Origin: [Clostridium] polysaccharolyticum
GTDB lineage: Bacteria; Bacillota; Clostridia; Lachnospirales; Lachnospiraceae
Reading direction: 5' to 3'
Length of the DNA stretch: 43,929 nucleotides
Assembly (NCBI RefSeq): GCF_900111595.1
Contig: NZ_FOHN01000025.1
Coordinates: 1-43,929, forward strand
Shown: positions 9,718 through 17,815 of the stretch, one piece after another
How the letters are laid out: each line of letters starts with the position of its first letter
Position numbering within the stretch: position 1 is the stretch's first letter
Made by a program: the position numbers and the translations under genes
Notes under the pieces: generated by a model
The model's input: only the letters and a program-made list of their open reading frames with translations
What the model was told of the DNA's origin: nothing
Database searches by the model: none

Positions 9718-9744
9718 ACTTTATATTCCAAACGATGGTATAAT
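9716..9744 (+). promoter_or_regulatory. Sigma-A promoter for the transporter/secreted-protein operon
   Basis: TTACTT at 9716-9721, a 17-base spacer, and TATAAT at 9739-9744 with TGG directly before it (extended -10). It follows the glyS terminator immediately and is 43 bases upstream of the first gene. Confidence 0.65.
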
Positions 9745-9787
9745 AGTATTGGTAAAGTGGAGTTTGGGATAAAAGGGAGGAGTAAAG

Positions 9788-10804
9788 ATGAAAAATAGGG
9801 GCATGATCGTGCCATATTCTTTGGCACATTTTCTTGTAGACTTTGCTTGTGCTAATTTTATGTTTCGTTATGGTTATTCATCAGGTTTGTGGTATATACT
9901 TGTTATTTTGTATAACTTCTGTGCATTTGCAATGCAGATGCCATTTGGCCTTATTGTTGATAAATGGAATAAAAATGCATTGTGTGCAGCATCTGGATGT
10001 ATTTTCGTGGCAGGTGCCTATCTGGTTTCACCAGCTGTTTTGCCAGCAGTGGTAGTTCTTGGAATTGGTAATGCGTTATTCCATGTTGGAGGCGGTACGG
10101 ATGTATTGAACAGCAGTACAAAAAAAGCTTCTATGTTAGGGATATTTGTATCTCCAGGTGCATTTGGTATCTATTACGGAACCATGTTAGGAAAGCAGGG
10201 GACAGTTCCATCTGCAGCATTTTTGGTTTCTTTAGCTGTTATGGCGATTCTTATTGCATTCCTGGATTATCTGCCTAATCGTACATTTTTATCTAATAAT
10301 GTACCAGTATCGTTTCAAATGGAAGGAAAATCTGGTGCCGTAGGAGCAGTGGCCTGTTTCTTTCTTGTAGTTCTGCTAAGATCTTATATGGGAATGAAAA
10401 AGTTTGAATGGGGTTCCCAATGGGGAAACTGGTTAATTTGTGCGGTTGTGTCTGGTAAGGCGGCTGGAGGGATTATAGGTGATATATTTGGTTTAAAGAG
10501 AACCGCTTTTGTATCCCTATCCATAGCAGCTATCTTGTTTGTATTCTGTGACGAACCAGTATTAGGCATAGCGGCTATATTCCTCTTTAATATGACAATG
10601 CCAATTACATTATGGGCGGTTGCAAAAGTATTAAAAGGGTGCAGAGGTTTTTCATTTGGACTGCTTACCGTAGCATTGTTTTTAGGAATGCTCCCATCTT
10701 ATTTTGCAGATGGCATAACTTATCATAGTCTGATAGAAAGTACAGCAATCGCTTTTGTATCACTATGTGTATTGATGTATGGACTAAAGAAGGTGAAAGA
10801 ATAA
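9788..10804 (+). CDS. MFS-like membrane transporter
   Basis: The 338-aa protein is almost entirely hydrophobic, with roughly ten membrane segments. Two loops resemble MFS motif A, once per half: GLIVDKWNKN near residue 57 and GIIGDIFGLKRTAF near residue 235. It is shorter than a usual 12-helix MFS carrier (about 400 aa), so it may be a compact or divergent member. The substrate is unknown. A good GGGAGG site precedes the start. The stop codon overlaps the next start by one base (TAATG), indicating coupling. Confidence 0.65.
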   Translation: MKNRGMIVPYSLAHFLVDFACANFMFRYGYSSGLWYILVILYNFCAFAMQMPFGLIVDKWNKNALCAASGCIFVAGAYLVSPAVLPAVVVLGIGNALFHVGGGTDVLNSSTKKASMLGIFVSPGAFGIYYGTMLGKQGTVPSAAFLVSLAVMAILIAFLDYLPNRTFLSNNVPVSFQMEGKSGAVGAVACFFLVVLLRSYMGMKKFEWGSQWGNWLICAVVSGKAAGGIIGDIFGLKRTAFVSLSIAAILFVFCDEPVLGIAAIFLFNMTMPITLWAVAKVLKGCRGFSFGLLTVALFLGMLPSYFADGITYHSLIESTAIAFVSLCVLMYGLKKVKE

Positions 10805-11151
10805 TGGGAATTTGGATTTTTCAGACATTATGTATTTCCCTTATAATGACACTGTTACTGGAACTTTTGTTTTGTCTGGCAGCTGGCATTAGGGAAAAAA
10901 AAGACTTGCTGCTGGCCTGCCTTGTAAATGTTCTTACGAATCCGTTTGTAGTACTGGTTCATTATATTGCATTGTATTATACTAAATGGAATCATATTCT
11001 TGTAGTTGGAATACTGGAAATAGGGGCAGTAATTGTGGAAGGAATTTGCTACAAGTCGTATGGAAAAAAGATTCCACATCCATTTTATTTATCCTTGTTT
11101 GCCAATCTGTTTTCTTATGGAACAGGCTTGCTGATAAACATTCTTAATTAG
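10804..11151 (+). CDS. Small integral membrane protein
   Basis: This 115-aa protein has three or four predicted membrane helices (MGIWIFQTLCISLIMTLLLE at the N-terminus). I choose ATG 10804 because it overlaps the stop of the upstream transporter; an in-frame ATG at 10765 lies within that gene and has no good ribosome site. The function is unrecognised. The tight coupling suggests that it works with, or stabilises, the upstream carrier. Confidence 0.6.
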   Translation: MGIWIFQTLCISLIMTLLLELLFCLAAGIREKKDLLLACLVNVLTNPFVVLVHYIALYYTKWNHILVVGILEIGAVIVEGICYKSYGKKIPHPFYLSLFANLFSYGTGLLINILN

Positions 11152-11165
11152 AGGGGGAGATAATC

Positions 11166-11747
11166 ATGAAAAAATTATTAGATAGAACGGCAATGCTGTT
11201 TGCATGTATGTTTTGTGCTGTAATATTAGGGAGACAGGAAATTTTATTTGCTGATGTGGTTTTGGATAATGGGCCTGAGAAAATAGAAGAAACATTGAAT
11301 CCAGATCATCCACAGGATGATTTTATGAAAGAACATTGGGATGAAATAAGAAAATATAATGGAGAGTTTGTTGGTGACGACGAAAAAAAAGAAATCTATG
11401 TGTGGACATATCCTTATTCCGATGAAGCTGCAGGACATATAAAGGCGGCTTTTTCAGAATTACCATTTATGTACTTGTATTATGAAGAATATGAAATGCT
11501 GTGGGGATATGTACAAAGTGATGAAATGCAAGGATGGATATGCATTAATGCACCAGAGGTTCCGTTTTTTAATCGTAATCTGGCAGGAGAAGATGTGGAC
11601 TGCAAAGAAAAGGACAAGTTCTATGATAAGGAGAATAAATGGAGTGAAAAACAGGTGCTTTTACTTGTAACAGGTCTTGTGACTGGGTTAATTGCTGTTA
11701 CAGGGATACTTATGAAAGTGTTCTGGAAGAAAGAAAAAGAGCAGTAG
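11166..11747 (+). CDS. Secreted, C-terminally membrane-anchored protein
   Basis: The 193-aa protein has an N-terminal signal peptide (hydrophobic residues about 8-28), an extracytoplasmic domain and a C-terminal membrane helix (VLLLVTGLVTGLIAVTGILM) followed by a short lysine-rich tail. The outer domain contains WTYPYS...GHI and LWGYVQ...QGWICI, an SH3-like pattern that recurs in the gene at 11866. The two also share a (D/E)FMxEH motif near the mature N-terminus, so they are paralogues. The start follows GAGGGGGAG. It is probably a cell-surface protein that helps the neighbouring secreted protein. Confidence 0.6.
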   Translation: MKKLLDRTAMLFACMFCAVILGRQEILFADVVLDNGPEKIEETLNPDHPQDDFMKEHWDEIRKYNGEFVGDDEKKEIYVWTYPYSDEAAGHIKAAFSELPFMYLYYEEYEMLWGYVQSDEMQGWICINAPEVPFFNRNLAGEDVDCKEKDKFYDKENKWSEKQVLLLVTGLVTGLIAVTGILMKVFWKKEKEQ

Positions 11748-11865
11748 AGGGGAGGTGCATGTAAGAGACAAGGGATGCACAGAAAATCCAGATGGATAAA
11801 ATGCAAAACTATGTCAGCACTGCTTTATTCTTTATAAAAAAATCAGGAAAGGGGATTATCAAGAA

Positions 11866-12951
11866 ATGAAAAGAAAGTTAATGGTACTTTGTTTTGTGGC
11901 ATTCTGTTTTATGGCAGGAAGCTTTCTGAATGGGAATTTAGTGAAAGCAGATGTTATATGGGAGCCGCCAAAAAGTGAATTTATGGAGGAACATCGCAAG
12001 GAATGCAGTTATGAAAACAGAGAGTATATCACTATGGGAAAAAATGGACATGTTTCTGCTTATGTAGATCCACTCTCAGACAAAGAGGCAGTTAAAATTA
12101 GCAATAACGAGCATGTAAGGGTTATGTATCGTTATACGGACAGTAAAAAGGGAAAAGCATGGGGAATGATTTCAGAGGGCCTTCGCTATACATCTCATAA
12201 TGAAGTATTATGGGTAGAAATGGCTGAACTGAAACTGGTTTATGATCATATTGAATTTTGTAAGGATCACAAATCAGAACTGCAGCCTATGGATGATCGA
12301 TTTGATGGAAAGTGGGAAGAAGTTTATTGCAGCTTATGGACATATCCCAATTCTGGAATTAGTACAGGACATATTTGTTACCAACTGGGCCAAGGGCTGG
12401 AATATTTATATGTAGATGAGTATGGCAGAACTTGGTCTTATATATGTTATTATCGTGGACAAAAAGGCTGGATCTGTCTTGATGATCTGGAGATCGGAAT
12501 GATAAGTCCAGAACCTTCTGTGTCCGCTTCACTTTTGCCAACAGGCACACAAGAAGTGAAAACATCAGAACCAGCAATATTTCTAGTACCGACACCAGAA
12601 CCAGTCCCAACTAGCTCTATAATGCCTACAGAAGTGCCTGTTCCTGTAAAAACGCTTCAATGCAGATTTGAAGCTGTGAATACATGGAAAGGTGGATTTA
12701 TAGGGCAGTTTACTATTACGAATAAAGGAAAAAAGACTGTTAAGAACTGGAAAGCTAGTTTTTCAAGTGATTATGAAATCAGTTCTTTATGGGGAGCAAA
12801 GTTAGTAAGTAACAAAGATGGAGCATGTTTCGTTTCTAATGAATCATGGGATACAGGTATTGAACCAGGAGATTCCAGATGTTTCAGTTTTATAGCACAA
12901 GGAGATTACAAAGATACGCTGTGGGATATAGATGCAGTTGCATTAGATTAA
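11866..12951 (+). CDS. Secreted protein with SH3-like repeats and a CBM2-like C-terminal domain
   Basis: The 361-aa protein has a signal peptide (about residues 1-28). It carries two SH3-like modules (around residues 60-120 and 145-205, the second with WTYPNSG...GHI and GWICLDDL). A Pro/Thr/Ser-rich linker (about 215-260) follows, then a C-terminal beta-sandwich resembling a CBM2 carbohydrate-binding module: FTITNKGKKTVKNWKASF, SSLWGAK, and NESWDTGIEPGDSRCFSF, with the usual exposed tryptophans. No catalytic domain is seen. It may bind cell-wall or dietary polysaccharide. The 118-base gap before it holds no clear gene; AGGAAAGGGG precedes the start. The CBM2 assignment is by pattern only. Confidence 0.65.
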   Translation: MKRKLMVLCFVAFCFMAGSFLNGNLVKADVIWEPPKSEFMEEHRKECSYENREYITMGKNGHVSAYVDPLSDKEAVKISNNEHVRVMYRYTDSKKGKAWGMISEGLRYTSHNEVLWVEMAELKLVYDHIEFCKDHKSELQPMDDRFDGKWEEVYCSLWTYPNSGISTGHICYQLGQGLEYLYVDEYGRTWSYICYYRGQKGWICLDDLEIGMISPEPSVSASLLPTGTQEVKTSEPAIFLVPTPEPVPTSSIMPTEVPVPVKTLQCRFEAVNTWKGGFIGQFTITNKGKKTVKNWKASFSSDYEISSLWGAKLVSNKDGACFVSNESWDTGIEPGDSRCFSFIAQGDYKDTLWDIDAVALD

Positions 12952-12961
12952 ATGGAAAGAG

Positions 12962-12996
12962 AAAAGGCAGGAGAAGGTTATTTCCTGCCTTTTCTC
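12962..12996 (+). terminator. Rho-independent terminator after the CBM2-like gene
   Basis: A perfect 11-bp stem (12962-12972 with 12983-12993) is closed by a 10-base loop and ends in a T-rich tract. It separates the secreted-protein operon from the synthase cluster. Confidence 0.85.
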
Positions 12997-13142
12997 AATT
13001 GTATGAAAGCATTCTGAAAAAAGTACACCAGTACACACTCAGGGAAAGGCAGTATATTTAGAAAATAGTTTGTTTTTTTATGAAATTTGTTTACTATTAA
13101 CAGATTAGTCTCCTGTATAAGACATAAATTGTATAAAGTTAC

Positions 13143-13171
13143 TTGACAAAGAACTAGCTGAAAGGTAAAGT
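13143..13171 (+). promoter_or_regulatory. Sigma-A promoter candidate for the PKS/NRPS cluster
   Basis: A perfect TTGACA at 13143-13148, 17 bases, then TAAAGT at 13166-13171. It would give a leader of about 140 bases before the synthase start. The rest of the 12997-13316 gap is AT-rich; I see no gene, riboswitch or terminator in it, though a short imperfect repeat, GTACACCAGTACAC, lies near 13022-13036. Confidence 0.55.
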
Positions 13172-13316
13172 TATAGACAAGATAGCTAACAAATCTACTA
13201 GTATTGCATACACTTCTTAGTTAAGAAAAATGAATTCCCAATAAGAATACAAAAGAAAAGCATCGAACATGAAGGAGTTTTCCTATTTGGGTTTAAGTAG
13301 GGGAAAGGTGGATGTT

Positions 13317-16300
13317 ATGTACAAAAATTTAATAGAGGTTATTACTTCCAAGGTGGAAGAAAACAATCGCGGGATTTATTTTATACGGGGCGAGGATGCG
13401 GAAGAATTCCTTTCCTATAAAGAACTTTACGAGCTAGCGTGGAGACAGAAGCAATGCATGATAGAAAAAGGATTGAAAGCAAAGACGGAAGTAATACTGC
13501 AATATGAAGATAATAGGGAATTTCTGATCGCTTTTTGGGCATGTATACTTGGAAGAATGATTCCAGTGCCACTTCCAGCACAAAAAGGAAAGGAATCCGT
13601 AGGACAAGTGTTAAAAATCTACAGACAGCTGCGAAATCCTTATATTGCAACAATAAATTCGAGACGAAAAGAAATCGTTAATGATCTAGATGAAAAAGAT
13701 GTTAAAAAAATACATATATATGAAAATGCAGGGAATTGTGAATTGAGTAATTGTGTGGAAACTCCAGTTGGCTGTAATCCAGATGATGTTGCTTTTTTAC
13801 AATTTTCTTCTGGTTCTACAGGAGAGCCAAAGGGGGTGCAGATCTCACATTATAATCTGCTGGAGAATTTTAAAGGAATGGTGGAAGACAGTGAAGTAGT
13901 TGAGACGGATTCTATACTCAGCTGGATGCCTCTTTACCACAATATTGGACTTATTATAAGTCATATGCTGGGAATTTACTGTAATATAGACAGCTATCTT
14001 ATGAATACGGATTTATTCATTTACAGGCCTTATCTGTGGATGGAGAAAGTCAGTGAGCATAAAGTCACTTTAACATGCAGTCCAAATTTCGGCTACCGTT
14101 ATTATTTAAGAGGTATTATGAATCGGGACTGTAGTGGACTGGACTTGTCAAATTTAAGGATCATTTTAAATGGTGCAGAACCTATCACCTTGAAAGCCTG
14201 TAATACTTTCCTGGAAATGATGAAGCAGTATCATCTTAGGGAAAATGTCTTCCAGACAGGGTATGGCTTATCAGAGGCCACAGTTTCTGTGACATCCACT
14301 AAAGTAGGAAGACTCTTAGAAAACGTATGGATTTGTGGCGAAAATCAGAGAATAGGTACACCAGTTCAGTTTTTAAGTTCTGAAGATGAAAATTCATTTG
14401 TAGTAGAACTGGTGAAGGTGGGACGGACACACCGTAATAATGAAATCAGAATTGTGGATGAAGAAGGCAACGTACTGGAAGAAGATTATTTTGGCGAGAT
14501 ACAGGTTGCAGGTACTATTATAAGCAGTGGATACTATGATGGACTGAATCAGAATGAAAAAATGAAAATTCAGGATGGATGGCTTAGTACGGGAGATATT
14601 GGGTTTATCCATGAGGGTGAACTGATTATCAGTGGCAGGAAAAAAGACATTATATTTGTAAACGGAAAAAATTATTACTGCCATGATTTAGAGAATATCA
14701 TAAAAGAAGAGTATCCTAATTGCGAATGTGCTATTTGTGGTATTTTTCAAAAAGAGGCAGAACGGGACCAGATTATTTTGTTTTTGGTAAAAGGAGACCA
14801 GACTTTTATAGAACTGCGTAAGTTTGGCGATTCATTAAAAAAGAGAATTGCAAAACGGACAGGCATTATTTTAGATAAAGTAGTTTTAATCAGCGAAATA
14901 CCAAAGACGAATAGTGGAAAGATACAAAGATTCCAGTTGAAAGAATGGATTGAAAAGAAAAATTATTATGATTTGTATCAGCAGTATTCCAGAGCACAAG
15001 TGATTGATATTATACAGGAGCAGTTAAAAAACATATTAGGATTCACCATAGACGATTTGGATGAGAGCATTGTAGAAGCAGGAGTCAATTCTATAAAAGC
15101 GGCCCAGTTCCATAAATTGATGTCACAAGTAATAGAAATGGAACTTCCAGTTTCTTTAGTATTTGATTATCCAACGGTCAATGCTATTGCTGATTTCATT
15201 TTAGGAGAAGACGGTAAAGAGTATGAACGGCAGGAAACGAAAGAACTCTTTCAATCAGATGATATTGCAGTAATAGGAATGGCATGTCAATTTCCGAATG
15301 GAGCGGATAGCTTAGAAAAATATTGGAAAAAGCTGCTGGAAGGTTATGATGGCATTACAGAGATACCACAGGAACGTACACTATTAAAAAATTTCTGTGA
15401 AAAAAACCAGCTGAACATAAAAGGCGGATTTTTAGCGGATATTGATAAAATGGATGCAGGATTTTTTGGAATAACCCCAATCGAAGCAAAGTATTTAGAC
15501 CCACAGCAGAGATTGCTGCTTACAAACAGTTATTTGGCACTGCAGGATGCATTTTTAGATAGGAAAAAACTTAGAGGAAGTAAAACAGGAGTATTTATAG
15601 GAATTTCAAACTCTGATTACAAAGAGATACTTCCAAAGGATGAAGCAGTGTCTTATATGCTGTCAGGAAATATGAACAACATGGCGGCTGGACGTATTAG
15701 CTATACGTTTGATTTTCAAGGTCCATCTATGGTCATAGATACAGCCTGTTCTTCTTCCTTGGTTGCGATTCACCAAGCGGTTCTTAGCCTCCAGTCAGGA
15801 GAATCGGATATGGCCTTAGCAGGTGGAGTCAACTGTATTTTGTCACCTTATGGATATCTTGGGCTGATGAAAATGGAAGCATTGTCACCAACAGGGCACT
15901 GCCACACCTTTGGCGAAGAAGCAGATGGCTATGTACGAAGTGAGGGCTGTGGCATGGTTGTATTAAAGCGTTATCAGGAAGCACGAAGAGATGGAGACCG
16001 GGTATACGCTCTGATTAAGGGAAGTGCTATTAATAGTGATGGATGGAGCAGTGGCCTTACAGCACCGAATGGAATGGCACAAGTTAGGGTTATGCGTCAG
16101 GCTTTAAAAAATGCAGGAATAAGTCCAGAAGATGTTTCATTTGTAGAAACTCATGGAACTGGAACGAAACTGGGAGATCCTCAGGAGATTAATGCTTTAC
16201 ATAGAGTGTATGGAGAGAGAAAAGAAGAATTATATCTTGGAGCAGGAAAAACCAATATTGGACATGCAGAAAGTGCAGCAGGAATTGCAGCATTTATTAA

Positions 16301-17798
16301 GACCGTGTTAGCAGCATATTATGGAATATTGCCTGGCAATTATGGAATTGCTGCAAAGAATAGCTATATTCCTTGGAAAAGGATGAAGTTTCAGGTGTTA
16401 GATAAAGCTATGCCTTGGAGAGCACAGAACAGAATAGCAGGCATAAGTTCTTTTGGATTAAGTGGAACCAATGCTCATGTAATCGTTGCTCAGGCAGAGC
16501 CAATGAAAGCGGTGGAGTTTCCAAAAAAATATCCACAGATACTTACATTATCTGCAAGAAAGTTAGACCAGCTTCATAAGGAAATAGAGCATTTTGCTGA
16601 TTTTCTGGAGAAGACGGATGCACCTATGGAACAGATTATATATACAGCAAACCGCCATAAGGCAAGTGAAAAATACCGATTAGGATTAGCGGCAGCAGAG
16701 AAAGAAGAATATATTGAACAATTGCAAAAAGCCAGCAAAAAGAAGAGTACAGGGCAGATAATTGCAAAGAATAACAAGATCGTGCTGCTTTGTGGAGAGA
16801 TACAGAAGCTTGATACAGAAGGATTTTTCAGGCTATATGAGGAAAATGAAGTATTTCAGAAGGCTATAACGGAATGTGAGAGAATATTGCAGTCAGAATT
16901 TTCTCTAAAGGAAATGGAATGGGTTCAGAAACTTGGAAAGGGAACGGACAGAGAACAGGAAAAATGGAAGCTTTATTTTAGCATGGCAGTACAGTATGGA
17001 CTGATTGCAGTACTGAAAAATTTCGGTGTGGAATTTAGTGGAATAGCAGGACATGGGAATGGTGAGTGGATAGGCTGTGTTGTAGCAGGCAAAATTACAT
17101 TGAGACAGGCATTTGTTTTCGCTACTTATATTTTAGAGGCAAAACAAAAATATGGAAGGAGGAAAAAAGCAGCATTACTGTTTTTATCAGAAGAAGAATG
17201 GGAGAATATTAAGCAGACAGAACAGAATATCCATCTGCTTACAGTCAATTCCAGAGAGAGCATAGTAGTTGTTTATGAGGAAGTGTCAGAGTTTCTTTCT
17301 TGCATGGAACAGAACCAGATTTCTTATATAGAACTGGAAGAATATGTATTATGGATAGACGAAAAGGAAAAAGCAAAGGAAGAAGTTCAAAAGCGTATGG
17401 AAGGAGAACAGACAGAATGTGGAATAATTCCTTATTATAGCACGCAGGAATACGGGAAAGGAGGACAGACAAAGCAGTTCCATTTCTGGGAACTTCTAGA
17501 ACAGACTGCACATATACAAAAAACAATGGAAGCAACAGAGGCACTCGACTGCAGTATTTATCTAGAATGTAATGCACGTCCGTATTTGTCTGCTTTAGCG
17601 GAACAGAATCTGCAGGAGGAAAAATATATACTGCCAGTTATAAGAAAGGCTGGAAGGGAAGAACTTCAGCTTAGAACGATGATTGGAAAATTATATGGGC
17701 AGGGGGTAAACATACATTTTTCATTAGGAAAAGGACAGGGCGACTGGCTTGTTTCGTTGCCAGGTACAGAGTTAAAACAGAGCAAATTTTGGTTTTAA
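13317..17798 (+). CDS. Hybrid synthase loading/first module: AL-ACP-KS-AT0
   Basis: This 1493-aa protein opens with an acyl-AMP ligase (about residues 1-555). It has SSGSTGEPKG (164-173), WMPLYHNIGL, GYGLSEA and STGDIGF, like fatty-acyl-AMP ligase loading domains. An ACP follows, with the attachment serine S592 in GVNSIKA. The ketosynthase (about 650-1062) has C811 in DTACSSS, H946 in HGTGT and H983. The last 400 residues align in layout with an acyltransferase, but GHSxGE is GHGNGE (1245-1250), so the nucleophile is glycine, and the later HxxH is also lost. I choose ATG 13317, which has AAAGGTGG at good spacing and matches the usual AL N-terminus; an upstream ATG at 13269 lacks a site. The stop lies 17 bases before the next synthase. 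Confidence 0.9.
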   Translation: MYKNLIEVITSKVEENNRGIYFIRGEDAEEFLSYKELYELAWRQKQCMIEKGLKAKTEVILQYEDNREFLIAFWACILGRMIPVPLPAQKGKESVGQVLKIYRQLRNPYIATINSRRKEIVNDLDEKDVKKIHIYENAGNCELSNCVETPVGCNPDDVAFLQFSSGSTGEPKGVQISHYNLLENFKGMVEDSEVVETDSILSWMPLYHNIGLIISHMLGIYCNIDSYLMNTDLFIYRPYLWMEKVSEHKVTLTCSPNFGYRYYLRGIMNRDCSGLDLSNLRIILNGAEPITLKACNTFLEMMKQYHLRENVFQTGYGLSEATVSVTSTKVGRLLENVWICGENQRIGTPVQFLSSEDENSFVVELVKVGRTHRNNEIRIVDEEGNVLEEDYFGEIQVAGTIISSGYYDGLNQNEKMKIQDGWLSTGDIGFIHEGELIISGRKKDIIFVNGKNYYCHDLENIIKEEYPNCECAICGIFQKEAERDQIILFLVKGDQTFIELRKFGDSLKKRIAKRTGIILDKVVLISEIPKTNSGKIQRFQLKEWIEKKNYYDLYQQYSRAQVIDIIQEQLKNILGFTIDDLDESIVEAGVNSIKAAQFHKLMSQVIEMELPVSLVFDYPTVNAIADFILGEDGKEYERQETKELFQSDDIAVIGMACQFPNGADSLEKYWKKLLEGYDGITEIPQERTLLKNFCEKNQLNIKGGFLADIDKMDAGFFGITPIEAKYLDPQQRLLLTNSYLALQDAFLDRKKLRGSKTGVFIGISNSDYKEILPKDEAVSYMLSGNMNNMAAGRISYTFDFQGPSMVIDTACSSSLVAIHQAVLSLQSGESDMALAGGVNCILSPYGYLGLMKMEALSPTGHCHTFGEEADGYVRSEGCGMVVLKRYQEARRDGDRVYALIKGSAINSDGWSSGLTAPNGMAQVRVMRQALKNAGISPEDVSFVETHGTGTKLGDPQEINALHRVYGERKEELYLGAGKTNIGHAESAAGIAAFIKTVLAAYYGILPGNYGIAAKNSYIPWKRMKFQVLDKAMPWRAQNRIAGISSFGLSGTNAHVIVAQAEPMKAVEFPKKYPQILTLSARKLDQLHKEIEHFADFLEKTDAPMEQIIYTANRHKASEKYRLGLAAAEKEEYIEQLQKASKKKSTGQIIAKNNKIVLLCGEIQKLDTEGFFRLYEENEVFQKAITECERILQSEFSLKEMEWVQKLGKGTDREQEKWKLYFSMAVQYGLIAVLKNFGVEFSGIAGHGNGEWIGCVVAGKITLRQAFVFATYILEAKQKYGRRKKAALLFLSEEEWENIKQTEQNIHLLTVNSRESIVVVYEEVSEFLSCMEQNQISYIELEEYVLWIDEKEKAKEEVQKRMEGEQTECGIIPYYSTQEYGKGGQTKQFHFWELLEQTAHIQKTMEATEALDCSIYLECNARPYLSALAEQNLQEEKYILPVIRKAGREELQLRTMIGKLYGQGVNIHFSLGKGQGDWLVSLPGTELKQSKFWF

Positions 17799-17815
17799 GA
17801 AAGTGGAGGATACCA

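Noticed and set aside
11748-11865. A small gene before the CBM2-like protein (ATG about 11775)
   Set aside because: It would encode about 20 residues without a convincing ribosome site or conserved look.
13269-13316. Longer start for the first synthase
   Set aside because: ATG 13269 has no ribosome site, while ATG 13317 has AAAGGTGG at good spacing and fits the usual AL-domain N-terminus.
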